A DNA stretch of 64,000 bases from Neoceratodus forsteri. Lineage: Eukaryota; Chordata; Ceratodontiformes; Ceratodontidae. Position numbers and translations under genes: made by a program. Shown here one piece after another: positions 46,084 through 57,600 of the stretch (positions are counted from its first letter, which is position 1; each line of letters starts with the position of its first letter). The notes beneath the pieces were generated by a model that made no database searches, had not been told where the DNA came from, and worked only from the letters and a program-made list of their open reading frames with translations. The stretch lies in NCBI GenBank assembly GCA_016271365.2, contig CM028129.1, forward strand, positions 1,002,491,501-1,002,555,500. Reading direction: 5' to 3'.

Positions 46084-46269
46084 AAGAAAAAATTACTCAC
46101 CTTAGTAATTGCTTTTCTTCTCATGGAGTCTTGCTATATTATGACTATATGCAGTCAGCCACTGCAGCTGAACTGCCCCGGAGAGGAAAGAGTTAACTCC
46201 AGAGAGTCTGAGTTCCACAGCTGAGACGCTATACCAAAAGTCTATCTGGCCAGTTTCAAATGAAACTGT
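46084..46269 (-). repeat. DIRS-3 right inverted terminal repeat
   Basis: Reverse complement of 51660-51817 over about 150 bases (TTGCTATATTATGACTATAT, CCGGAGAGGAAAGAGTTAAC). The outer ~37 bases occur only here and in the complementary region. Confidence 0.9.
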
Positions 46270-46609
46270 GGGATATTCTGAAGCTAACACTAAGCAACAA
46301 GTCTGTGTGGAAAGCTCTACACTAGCCAAGTGGCTACCTACTAGTAGGAATAACAACAATATAAACAGCAATAATAATAATAACAATGAATAATAGTATT
46401 ATTAGTTTCTCCCTAACAAGCACTATTAGACCCCCTTCCCCAAGACTCAAGTCCAGGAAGGGGGCCAACATATTACTTAAAACAGAAATACCTAATTCCC
46501 TAACCCTAAATAAAGGGGGTGAAGGGAAGAACTAAAATGGCATGACACAGTGCTTGCACTAATTTGCCACCCTACCCAAGTAGAAGTTCTGAGAGGGGCA
46601 GGAGGAGGT

Positions 46610-46712
46610 GGTCATAATATAGCAAGACTCCATGAGAAGAAAAGCAATTACTAAGGTGAGTAATTTTTTCTTCAAACACCATGAAGTCTTACTATATTAT
46701 GACTATATGCAG
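46610..46712. repeat. DIRS-3 internal complementary region
   Basis: First half repeats the right end in reverse complement (GAAGAAAAGCAATTACTAAG-type sequence); second half repeats the left end (CAAACACCATGAAGTCTTAC). The join is near 46670 in a T-rich run. Confidence 0.85.
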
Positions 46713-46761
46713 ATTACACAGCAGTACCTCCATGGAGGAGGGTCAAAACCTATTTAGGAAA

Positions 46762-47800
46762 TCAGCTCTGAAGCACAGCTGTGCCAAAATGAGCATCTCT
46801 CCTGGACTGAATATCCAGGGAATAATGCTTGGTAAAAGTGTGAACTGTTTTCCAAGTAGCAGCTTGACAGATTTCCAGAATGGGAATATCTCTAGCAGCC
46901 GCTAGAGATGCAGCTGTACCCCTGGTGGAGTGAGCCCTCAGTCCTGAGGGGGGTTCTCTACCTAGTTTTTGATAACAAAATTGGATACAAGAGACAATCC
47001 ACCTTGCAATTGTCCTCTTAGTGGCAGGTTTCCCTTTGCCAACCTCGCCATAGGTAAGGAAGAGTTGGAGGGATTCGAACCTGTGACCCTTGGTGCATTC
47101 AGATAGTAGCTTAAGGCTCTTTTGACGCCTAAGCTGTGCAGACTCCTCTCACCTGAGGAAGAATGCTCAGTGAAAAATACTGGAAGAGAGATGCATTGGT
47201 TCAGGTGGAAATCTGAAACCACTTTAGGCAAAAACTTTCTGTTAGTCCTGAGGACTACCTTATCTCTGTGGAAAGAGATAAAATCTTCTTCCACTGACAG
47301 GGCCTGTAGTTTACTTATGCGTCTGGCAGAAGTGAAAGCCACTAGGAAAACAGTTTTCCAAGTCAGAAACTTGAGCTCTGCTGAGGACAGAGGCTCAAAG
47401 GGGGTTGCATTAACTGAACAATGCAAACATTCAGGTCCCAAGCGGGAGCTGGTTCTCAAAAGGAGGTTGGTGTGAAGTAACCTTTTAAAAAACTGGAAAG
47501 CACAAGGTGAGAAGAAAGGAAGCAGGCTTCCTGCTGACAGAAAAGCAGAGACAGCTGCCAGATGAACCTTTAAGGTAGCTGGCCTAAGGCCTAAGGAATT
47601 TAAATGGACCAAATAGTCCAGTAAAATGGGCAGATCAGCAGATTCTGGGATAATCTGCTTCTCAGAGCACCAGATGGAAAACCTTTTCCACTTAGAATTG
47701 TAAGTGGCCCTAGTGGAAGGCTTCCTTGAAGCCTTTAAAATATCAAAACACCTTGAGAAAGGTGTAAGTCAGCAATTCTAACTCCTCAAGAGCCATGCCT
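46762..47800 (-). pseudogene. DIRS-3 tyrosine recombinase, near intact
   Basis: Core-binding region starts near 47740 (RKPSTRATYNSKWKRFSIWC) and continues LLDYLVHLNSLGLRPATLKV. This start lacks an in-frame methionine, which is usual in DIRS where the recombinase frame overlaps upstream genes. The catalytic set is complete: arginine in SARRISKL (about 47320), HSTR (about 46925) and tyrosine in FTKHYSLD (about 46830). One frame break near 46965-46985 separates HSTR from the upstream part. The stop is at 46762-46764. A single frameshift thus stands between this copy and a full reading frame in this gene. Confidence 0.85.
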
Positions 47801-48668
47801 TGAGATGGAGGGATTTGAGGTCCGATACCACCTCCCCTGTGCACAGGCCAGTAAGTCGTGGACTCTGGGCAAGCTCAGGGCAGGGTGAACTGTCAAGGAC
47901 AGAAGCAGTGGTACCAGGGCTGTCTGGTCCAATCTGGAGCAATCAGAATCACCTTGCAGGGCTGAGATCTGATTTTTACTAGTACCCTGAAAAGAAGGGG
48001 AAAGGGGGGAAAGGCATACAGGAACTTCCCTTTCCAATCCAACTGAAAGGCATCCAGGGGGACTGATCCCAGCACTGGAGGTCTGCAACAAAACAGAGGA
48101 AGTTGGTGGTTGTCTGGGGCTGCGAAAGATCTATCTGAGGGGTGTCCCATCTGGCAAAGACTGACCCCAGCACCTGAGGATTCAGAGCCCATTCGTGATG
48201 GCCCTGAGAAATCCTGCTGAGGGCATCCGCCAGGACATTGTCCTTCCCTGGAAGGTGAACTGCTATCAGGGAGGTGTTCAGGGAGTAAGCCAGGGACCAC
48301 AACTTCATTGCTTCGGTGAACAAGGCTGATGACCGAGTGCCCCCTTGCTTGTTGATGTACCACATTGTTGTGGTGTTGTCTGTCCTGACTTGAACTACTT
48401 TGTTCTGGACAGAAGCTGAAAATGCCTGAAGAGCTAAAAGGACAGCTCTGAGTTCCAAAAGATTGATGTGGAGCAGAGATTCCTGGGGAGACCACACTCC
48501 CTGAGTGGACAGGTCGCCCAAGTGAGCTCCCCACCCTAACAGGGAAGCATCCGTGGTGAGGGTGAGGGAGTGGGAAATGGGAATGAAAGGAACCCCTTGT
48601 TTTAGATTGCTTTGATCCTGCCACCAGTGTAAGGCCAGGATCAGGGTTTGGGTCACTGGAACCAATTT
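47801..48668 (-). pseudogene. DIRS-3 RNase H and methylase-like domains
   Basis: A long open stretch (47979-48665) holds all RNase H acidic residues: TTDASLLGWGAHLG (about 48550), INLLELRAVLLALQAF (about 48450), VRTDNTTTMWYINKQGG (about 48370) and KDNVLADALSR (about 48225). The methylase-like part follows with CFVADLQCW-type frames and an IAPDWTRQPW motif near 47925. A second overlapping frame (47893-48768) covers the same DNA but lacks the motifs for most of its length. RNase H could be functional by motif content. Confidence 0.85.
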
Positions 48669-49690
48669 GGAAAGGGTCCCTCCTTTGAGACCAATAGGCC
48701 CTCAAATGGAACTGAATGTCCCTCATCTGGAATCTTGCTCCTTGCACTACAGCTGTGGAAGCAGCCATGTGCCCTAGGAGTTGCAGAAAATGCCTTGCTG
48801 GTCGAGAGACCCGCAGGGTAAAGGAGGATGCCAGGGCAATGAGTCTGTCTACCCTTTCCAGGGGAGAAATGCCCGGCTAACTTTGTGTTCAATTCTGCAC
48901 CTATGAAAGTTAGTACCTGAACTGGTTCGAGAACTGACTTTGGTAAATTCAGCAGGAATCCCAGGAAGTGAGAAGCTGCTGGGTGACTTGCAAGTGGGAT
49001 TTTACCTGATCTGGGGACTGACCCACTATGAGCCAGTCGTCCAGGTAGGAAACACAGCAATCCCTTGCCTTCTTAAATGAGCCACTACCACAGCTAGACA
49101 TTTCGTGAATACCCTTGGCGCAGAGGTAAGGCGAAGGGCATTGCCCTGAACTGGTAGTGGCCTGAGGTAGTTCGAACCTGAGGTACTTTCGGTGAGAAGG
49201 CCTGATCAGAACATGAAAATAGAGCATCCTTGAGGTCCAGGAAGCTAACCAGTCCCTGGCCTCAGGGAGGCAAAATCATTGTCAGAGTTAACATTTTGAA
49301 CTTTGGTTTCAAAAGATGCTTGTTCAGGTACCTTAAATCTAAAATGGGCCGCCATTCTCCTGTCTTTTTTGGGGTAAGAAAGTATCTTGAGTACAGCCCC
49401 TTGCCCTGATGGCAAGGAGGGACCCTTTCTACTGCTTTGCAGTCCAAAAGAGAAGAAACCTCTGCTTCCAAAGCAAGGGCTTCTGAAGGATTTGCAGGTG
49501 GAAAATGTCTGGCTCTCATCTTCGGAAACTGTTTGAAGCTGAGAACCAGACCCTGGCCTATTACCTCCAGAACCCACCTGTCCGAAGTTAGGGACACCCA
49601 GTTCTGGCTGAAATAAACCAATCTGTCCCCACTGGTACAGGAGAATCGGCCCTGGGCACCCCATCCAGGGTGCCTGCTTGGCAATGCCTA
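48653..49690 (-). pseudogene. DIRS-3 reverse transcriptase, frameshifted but YLDD intact
   Basis: The N-terminal part 49262-49684 has DRWVLEVIGQGLVLSFKQFP, ALEAEVSSLLDCKAVERVP, YSRYFLTPKKTGEWRPILDL and RYLNKHLLKPKFKM. The palm at 48949-49227 has the active site VSYLDDWLIVG at about 49036-49047. 48653-49060 continues in another frame with LGFLLNLPKSVLEPVQVLTFIG and ends at the RNase H boundary. Two frame changes and a stop near 49260 break it. Confidence 0.85.
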
Positions 49691-51252
49691 GGCTGAGGGA
49701 GAGGGATGGTTTACTTGTGCCCGTCTACCTCTGCCTCTAAAGAAACCCCTCTGTGCAAATGCAGAGGAGGCCTGAAATTGGTAAAAAGGTCTGTGGAAAG
49801 GCCTGCCCCTACCTCTGGGAGCGTGCCTCTGTGGAGTGGCATGCCTCTCCTTAGCCTGGGCACTTTTGTAGGTAGTTCTGTATTCATCCATCTTTTTCAT
49901 ATAGTTTTCTGTTTGTTCCCAAACAGAGAATTACCCACAACAGGAAAATCCATAGCCTTTGACTGAGTATCTTGGGACAGATTAGTGCATCTGAGCCATG
50001 CCAACCTACGGAAAGCTACAGAAGTGGCCATGACCCTAGAGGAAACATGATTAACATCAACAGCAGTATGAAATTGAACTTTAGAGGCTTCAATGCCTTC
50101 AGCAGCCACCTGTTCCAACTCACTAGCCAGCTGGCCATGGGCCTGCTTGGCTAACTGCAATATTGTGTCCCACCTAGATTTCTGATATCTAGCCACATAA
50201 GCCATATAATTTGCCTGCAGTCCCAAAGAAGCTGCCATATACTGTTTTCACCATGGCATCAATCTTCCTGGAATCCTTATCAGGAGGATGTGAGGCCAAG
50301 GAATATTAGCCTTGTCACAGGCTGCAGCTTGTACCACACCTACATGACTACACTGCTCAGTGAGGAAGTCTGTATCAGAGCCTGACAAAGTATATCTTCT
50401 GTCCATTTTTTTATCTACAGGAGGGACAGAATGAGGATTTTTAAAATCTTTGTTGTTTGCTTCCTAAATGACTTATGCAAAGGAAAAGACAACCTCCTAG
50501 ACTCTGAGTATATCCATCATTTCTACATAATCAGGCTCCTCTTGCTCATCCACAGCTTCCTCTAAAGGAAGCTGGAGGGTTCTGCAACCTTTTGTAAAAC
50601 ATAAAATGAGAAGGGACTCAGACAGAATAGGAGGAGATCCTAAAGGTCTGTCTGGAGAAATGTCCGGTTCAATGGGCACGTCCAGACCCTCCAGCCACAC
50701 ATGTAATGATCAAATTCGTCCTCCCTCTCCTGTGGTTCATAAAATTCCTCAACATCATACTCCTGAACCACTGGCACTGAACGAACCAACCTTTACCAAC
50801 TGTAGGTGGTTCGGCAGGACCCTGAGACAGTGACTGGACAATCTGTATGGCTTTAACTATTTCTGCAGCAGTTGGAGAGACAATTTTGGACTCCAAACCT
50901 ACTGATTTCTTTGTCTTTTTCACTGAGACTGGTTCCCCTGAACCAGCCTTCCTTTTGCCCGAGGAAGTCTCGCCCTGGTCAGAGGGCACTCCCTCTGGTC
51001 CAGTGGGTACTGGACCGGGCTGGCCATCCGGGTCAGTGGACTTCTTGGCCTCTCGCTCCCTGAGCCGGCCCAATCTCTTTTCCAGGGTGGCTGCAGGGAA
51101 ATTTTTACACACCTGACAGTCTGACAGGAGGTGGTCAGCCCCCAGACAATAAACACAAGTGGTGTGTGGGTCAGCCTTGGCAAAGGCTTCCCCACAGACA
51201 TCACAGTGTTGAAACCCAGTGGCCCCGGTTTTTCTTTGGGTTTCTCAGACAT
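49688..51252 (-). pseudogene. DIRS-3 gag-like gene
   Basis: Starts near 51252 (MSEKPKEK). A zinc-binding pattern lies at about 51105-51215: CDVCGEAFAKADPHTTCVYC, then LGADHLLSDCQVC, the same spacing as in DIRS-E1 (31690-31870). A basic serine/threonine-rich stretch (SGKRKAGSGEPVSVKKTKK) follows. The capsid-like helical region is at 49897-50238 (LGLQANYMAYVARYQKSRWD, VSSRVMATSVAFRRLAWLR). The C-terminus (49688-49900) is arginine- and glycine-rich (GRGRPFHRPF, RGFFRGRGRRAQ), resembling an RNA-binding tail. Frame breaks occur near 50240-50500. Confidence 0.8.
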
Positions 51253-51659
51253 AATGCCAGCCTAACCAAAAACTTGCCCTTTTGATGGCAGTGCCAGGCA
51301 AGACACCCTTATCGGTTCCTAACCGTGTCACGGGTATTTGAAAAACCTATTTTAAAAGCAAGGTTTTTTTAGAACCAATAAGAACCGGGAACCGCCCTCT
51401 AAAAGCCCAACCGCACTTTAAAACGTTAAATTAAGCAAACCGATTGGTTCAAAACCGAACCGATAATTGAATTTCCACACAGACTTTAAATTTTCTACTT
51501 ATGGTTTACCAGATAGAGCTTTTAACCGAAATGCGGTAAAATAAATACTTTTTGCTGGTTCAAATGAACCGAAAATACTCGCTTGAACCGAGAAATGAAC
51601 CAATGTGAAGGAGCTGATCTCCGGAGCGACTGTTCAGTGAAGCGGAGTAAAGAATCTGA

Positions 51660-51817
51660 CAGTTTCATTTGAAACTGGCCAGATAGAGCTTTGGTATAGC
51701 GCCCTCGCGCTGTGGAACTCCAGACTCTCTGGAGTTAACTCTTTCCTCTCCGGGGCAGTTCAGCTGCAGTGGCTGACTGCATATAGTCATAATATAGCAA
51801 GACTTCATGGTGTTTGA
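51660..51817 (-). repeat. DIRS-3 left inverted terminal repeat
   Basis: Counterpart of 46084-46269. Its inner edge CAGTTTCATTTGAAACTG is itself nearly palindromic, and the same sequence appears at the inner edge of the right repeat. Confidence 0.9.
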
Positions 51818-53984
51818 AAAAGGAATGCTGGCACTATAAGTGGATATCTTATTTTTTCCCATTTTTTATTTATGCTGCTATCACCCCGCTGTCCTCCTTC
51901 TGGCTAAGACCTCCAGACCCATCACCTACCTTCTCTGGGTCTTACCCCAGTTCTCCTTCTGGGTGCCTTGGTCAGTAGTGCAGGGCCTGCAGAGTCCTAT
52001 GACTTCATCCTGCCAGCCAGGGTTGGCTTCCACCTGTAACTTTTGCACCCCTACCAGTTTCCTCAGGACCGAGTAATGTACAGTAATGCATTTCTGCATG
52101 CTAATGCATGCACATGTTATAGGCATCTGTGTCAAGTCCCTTTCTCAGGCTCTCATCTGTTTGTACCACCCATCCTCTGCTAGATGATTGACAGTACAGT
52201 GAGATGATAATCCCCTGTCCCCAGAAAAGGAGAGAAGTATATAGGATGCTCAATCCTTCTTTCTCTAGCCAGCACCTAAGTGACTATACCGTGTTCCGTA
52301 GCCTGGGTCACTGGCATGGCAGGAGTTAAAGCAACAGGTACCTCAGCCCTCCATGCCACTTGGATAGCTATATCATATTATTTTCTTTAAAAAAACAGAA
52401 ACTTTTTCATAAAAGGCTGGTGTAAAAGTAATTAGCGACAAAAAACTAACATGACATCATCAAAGTATTGTGGGTCTCTGAGATCAGGCAAGGTGCAGCA
52501 ATGAAAAAAGCATGTTGTCACAATCCTAGGGTAAGTCTGAGGAGCTTAATGAGCAAATTGATCTTTGTATGTTTCTCTGAAAAATATATGATTTCTTGAT
52601 TTTATGTTTGTTATTTGTACATAATTAAGATCATTTCTTCTCCCTTTCCTACTTTGAGAATGGTGGCATTATTTATCAGGAACAGTAATCAGCTTTTACT
52701 TTTAGTAAATGCAGTGCAGCTTTTGAGATATAAATACTCATAAAAGTTGATAGATTACAGTGGCAATATGGATTTTGGTCACAGTAGTTAAAATTAGGTT
52801 GGGGATAACATATGTTACATTTTATCCAGAAACCCACCATGTAAACATCACTATAATTAGTCATAAGAAAGCACCTCAGTGACATACACATTTAGTTCAT
52901 ACCATAATAGTGATTGCCTGAGAAAGTAAAAGGCACACAGCTCTGAGTTTGCTGGGGCTCTTGTAGTCTTTATGAATATCCACAGTCACAGAAGGCCCTT
53001 TCTTTTTTGAGTAAAAAAATAGCATTGTGGTTTGTATTAATGCCAAGTTAATGGCACGAGCCAGGGATTGCACAATAGCAATGTCAGCAGTGCATGTAAC
53101 AGCATTTATGTCAAGGCATTGTCCCGTTTTGGTTTCAATAAATACTAGTTAAATGATGACATTTACATCGGCTTATGTGTAATCCTGGCTTGTGTATTTA
53201 ATGATTGCCCAAAACTGAAGGGCACAAAACATAGCATTGAAAACCAGAGCCCTTGTAATCAAAACCAAAGCCTCTGTAAAATTACAGCATGTCCATGTGT
53301 GGCAGTGAGACTAAAAACTGGTTTTAGTCACAATGTTGAAGGGGTTTTTCAAACGTTCCTTGTAGATTTTGTATTTATGGGTTACATGAGCCCCCACAAC
53401 TATAGCCATGATTTATACATTTCCATAAATGAAATGTTTTAAAACCATACAGTATAATACAGCTTCTATGTCACAGCATTCTGTTAACCAAGAACTAACC
53501 TGAGAAGGATTAATTAAAAAGAGATTCATCAAAAATATTTTTCCTATATATAAATGCACTGCACTCAGTATTTTATGCAGTTTGCTCATGGTTTATATGC
53601 CACCACTCACTGTTTTGATGTTTTACTTGTATTCTTAAAGAACTTTTCCTTTTCTATTCATCCTCCTTTATAACTGGACGTTGAATAATAATGATCATAT
53701 GCCATTGTATGATATTTATTAATTGTTGTTTTGTTTCAGACCAGACATTGCAATTGAATCTATGGGTAGTAAAACATGTCAATGATGGTAAATTCATCTT
53801 TATCCATGGAAATTGTGTTTATTTTATGTCAACTCAAAATGCAGGATACATGAGCCAAACTCAGACATACTGGGCATACAAGATACAAAAGTTTTTTTTA
53901 TTGTTATTAACCTTTCTATTTTTCTTGTGTCAAATCTTTCAGAAACCAAATTGTCAAGTGAGAGTACTATGATCTAATACAAAC
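51818..53984. other. Intergenic, no gene
   Basis: No coding region or repeat family recognised. Mostly AT-rich non-repetitive sequence; could be genuine unique host DNA. Confidence 0.45.
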
Positions 53985-54395
53985 ATATGAACATACGAAA
54001 TTTGCCAGCAGATAAAGGCCTAGAGGTCTATCAAGTCTGCTCGAATGTGCAGCTAGCACCCCTTATTCTGCAGCTGCCCCTCTCTTCCACCCTTCCCCTT
54101 CATTAACCCTCCCACTTGTCCTGTCCCATCCTCGTTTGAAGCAGTCCACTGTTCTACTACATACCACTTCAGCAGGTAACGCATTCCACCCAGCCCACAC
54201 CCTCTCTGTAAAAAAGTATCTCCTCATCTCCCTCCTGAATCTTCCTCGCTCCAGTCTCATATCATGGCCCCTGGTGGCCCTCCCCTCCCTTATTTACTTT
54301 GAACAGCCCCTCTGTACCCATCTTGTTTATTCCTTTCATGTATTTAAAGGTTTCAATCATGTCACCCCTGTCTCTCCTCTTGATTCCCATGGATC
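53985..54395 (-). mobile_element. CR1 3' fragment (CR1-H)
   Basis: Starts with the CR1 3' end phrase (ACATACGAAATTTGCCAGCAGATAAAGG split by small changes, about 53992-54020) and extends about 400 bases into the reverse transcriptase C-terminus: FFTERVWAGWNALPAEVV at about 54150-54220 and a YMKGINKMG-like block near 54330. 5'-truncated, minus strand. Confidence 0.8.
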
Positions 54396-54619
54396 TTTGA
54401 ATGAAAGCCACAGCCCACGGAGAATTAAAAGGAAATCACCTTATGATGGCCCATTGGTTTTGAAAATAGCACATATTGATTACTTTACCTACTATTCATG
54501 TTTTGCCATTGAACTGTGTACCACTAATTGCAAAGTTATCTTTTTCATTACCGAATAAATCATAAAGGCATAATTTGTCATTGAATAGCTAATTTAAAGT
54601 TACTGATCCTAATTAATTT
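54396..54619. other. Short gap, no gene
   Basis: Nothing recognised. AT-rich toward the LINE 3' end at 54620. Confidence 0.45.
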
Positions 54620-57600
54620 TCTTATTTATTTATTTTATTTGCTTTGTTTACCAGATAATCACACTACACAGCCAAGTGCCTATTTTCAGGTGTGACCGGG
54701 AGATTACAGAGATACACTCAGGCCTAACAGGCAACAACAAGAGCAATTATAATCATGAGCAACAAACAGAGTAAGGACAATGCATTAACAACATAGGATT
54801 GCATAGCAAGTGGGAGGAAGCTAATAGCTTGGCACAAATGAGGCAGGCAGCGAACAGCATAGTCGGACAGCAGCTGCATGGAGGATGGGGGTAGTAGACA
54901 CATCAAGGAGGTGCAAGAGGGGATAGGAGTGGCCAGTGGCAGCTGGCGAGATAAAGCAGCAGTATATTCAACAAATTAATGAGCAGTAGGGCCAGGGTGG
55001 ACCCAACACAATCAGTTCTTGATGCAGCAAACTTCACTAGTAGACAGACTGAGGAGACCCTCTATAGTTAAGCAGCAGTGATTAAGTATCAACCCATCCA
55101 GACCGAGTGACAAGCCCGAAGGGGTGCAGTAAATGCAGAGGCAAGTAGCAGCCGCTTTGAGGAAGCCCCAGAAGGAGGTTTTGAAGCAGGCATGGGAGGT
55201 AAAGGAATGAGTGCTTGCAGGAAGGGAGTTCCATAACCTGGGGCCGTGTGCAGTGAGGGCCCAGTCGCCCATTTGGGTGCATGTTTTGGGAACCAGAAGG
55301 ACATGGGAGTCACTGGATCTTAAGAGGTAAGAGGGGCAATGGGTTAGAGGAATGCAGTGAGGGCTGAGGGGGTGGCAGTTCTGAGAACATTCTCAATGAA
55401 GTTACCTAGGATGAAGGTACGGTGCTTTTCCGGTGGGAGCCACTCAAGCCGGGAGTAGAGCTCACAGTGGTGGGTGAGGTGGGCAGCTGAGAGTACAAAG
55501 TGACAAACACTATTGTACGCTGTATCCCATTTGGAGAGACTGGTTTTAGTTGCATGGGCAAAGGCTACAAGTCCATAGCAGAGAGCGGGTAGGAGGATCC
55601 CTCTGGCTAGGGCGAGGTGAGCACCCGGGGAGAGGCAGTTTTCTGTTCTGTATGCAAGGCCCAATTTGCAATTTGAGGCCTTGCAAGTATTGTGAATGTG
55701 CTAAATGAGGGAGGTCCATTTGTGAGTCAAGTGTCACACCCAGGTACTTGACAGAGTCAGCAACTCGTAGTAGGGACCCATCGGTGCATGAGATCATTAG
55801 TGGGGCAGAGACCGCTTTAGTCTTGGCTGTGGAGCCAAAGAGCATGGCTTGAGTTTTCTGCAGGTTGATAGTGAGTTTGTGGTCCTCCAGCCAGATTTGG
55901 ATTAGATCAGAGGCAGTGTTGAGCTTCGCGTTCATGACAGAGATACCCTGGGAGCTGAGCAGGATGACTAGGTCATCAGAGTACAGAGTACAATGCTCTT
56001 GGGCTGGGGCCAAGGGCAGCCCATTTATAAAAAGGGAAAATAGGAGAGGCCCTAGAACAGAGCCCTGAGGGACCCCACTGTTAACCAGTGAGGGTTTAGA
56101 CAGGGCCTTGTTGAATTCGGTGTAATGCTATCTTCCCGAGAGGTAGCTACTCATCCAGGAAAGGGCAGGGGAGGAGAAGCCAAGGGTCAGGAGAGAGGAG
56201 CACAGGACTGAGTGGTCAACTTGGTCAAAGGCTTTCGAGAGATCCACGAAGATGGCTGCAGTCAGTTTGCCTTGATCTGTAGCAGACCTGATCTCAGAGG
56301 AGACAACAGCTAGGGCGGTGGAGGTACTGTGCCCTTTTCTGAAACCGTGTTTTGGGGGGGAGAGTAATTCATAGGTCTGCAAATAGTGGGTGACCTGTGT
56401 GGCAACAACCTTTTCGAGTAGCTTGCTGATCGCTGACAGAATTGCTATGGGCCGATAGTTTTTGGGATCTTTGGGGTCACCTTGTTTGTGAACAGGGACG
56501 ACTTTAGCCACTTTCCAGGTGTCCAGAAAAGTCCCCGACATTAGCGATCTGTTGAAAGTGTGGGAGATAGGCCAGGCAAGAATGGAAGCCCCTGGACTGA
56601 GAAATTTGGGCTTAAGACAGTCATGCCCGGCACCAGTGTGAGGTGAGAGACCAGAAAGGAGCTTCTGGGTCTCTTTGACAGAGACAACCCTGAGGTAGAA
56701 GGGAGGTCGGGGGGGTTATCCCAGCGGAAGGAGAGTCCCAGTCTTTGAGGATGTGAGGCTGGTCAGGGAGAGCTGGCAGGTCAGTGAACAGGGAGTTGAA
56801 GGCATTGGCAATTGTAAGGGGATAGTTGCAGTTGACCCCACCAATGTGCATGTCCATGACCTGAGCTCTGGCAGACCCTCCAACCATGTTTTTAGTGTTT
56901 TGCCTGAAGCTCCTTGAGTTTCTAGCAGAGGAGAGTAGGGCAGCTTGACAAAATTCAATCTTGGCCGAATGGATGGCTCTTTTGCAGGAGTTCCTCATCT
57001 GTTTGTACTCAAGGAGGTCAGAGCTGGAGAGGGAGGCCTTTTAGCGCATCCAGCACTTGTCCCTTTGTTCCATGAGGCAGGAGAAATCACTGTGAAGCCA
57101 CTTAGTGACTGTGCCCCTCACCCTCCTTTTAGTGAGGGTCATGTGCTTGCTTTGTAGGGAGGTAAAGAAGTAAGAAAGTGGTCAAGAGCCACCGTGGGTT
57201 TATTTGCAGTAATGACCTGAGACCAGTCTGTTAGATGCAGGTCTGCAAGGTAGTCTCCTATGTTAAGTTTGGAGAAGTCCCTCATCTGGATCACTTTGTA
57301 GGGAATTTTGGGAGAGGAGATGCCCCAGATACAGTAGATGGGAGTGTGATCCAAGATGGCATCAGGGAGAGTACTCGGGAGACAATTCTATCCGGTCGGT
57401 TGCTCAGCACCCAGTCAATGAGGGATTTCTTGTCTCCACATGAGGAGAGCCTTGTGGGTTCATTGACGAGTTGGCTGAGGGCAGGACCAGCCAGCAGGGG
57501 TTGCAGCCCACCCAGTTGAGGTTGAAGTCACCTAGGACTAACAGTTCGTTCAAGCCAACCATGGGACTGAGACTGTTGAGAAGGGAGGAGAGCCTAGTAC

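Larger units (their letters stand above)
46084..51817 (-). mobile_element. DIRS-3: best preserved DIRS1-like element
   Basis: A 5.73-kb minus-strand element. Inverted terminal repeats are at 46084-46269 and 51660-51817, and the internal complementary region at 46610-46712 joins copies of both ends. Its termini (AAGAAAAAATTACTCACC at the right end, CACCATGAAGTCTTGC at the left end in element sense) differ from DIRS-1, DIRS-2 and DIRS-E1, so it is a separate family. Gene order is the same. Catalytic motifs of all three enzymes are readable, but frames are broken. Confidence 0.9.

Noticed and set aside
47070..47105. tRNA-like B-box (GGTTCGAATCC on the minus strand) suggesting a tRNA gene or SINE
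   Set aside because: It lies inside the DIRS-3 recombinase coding region, in frame with conserved protein, and has no A-box, acceptor stem or tail. Treated as chance.
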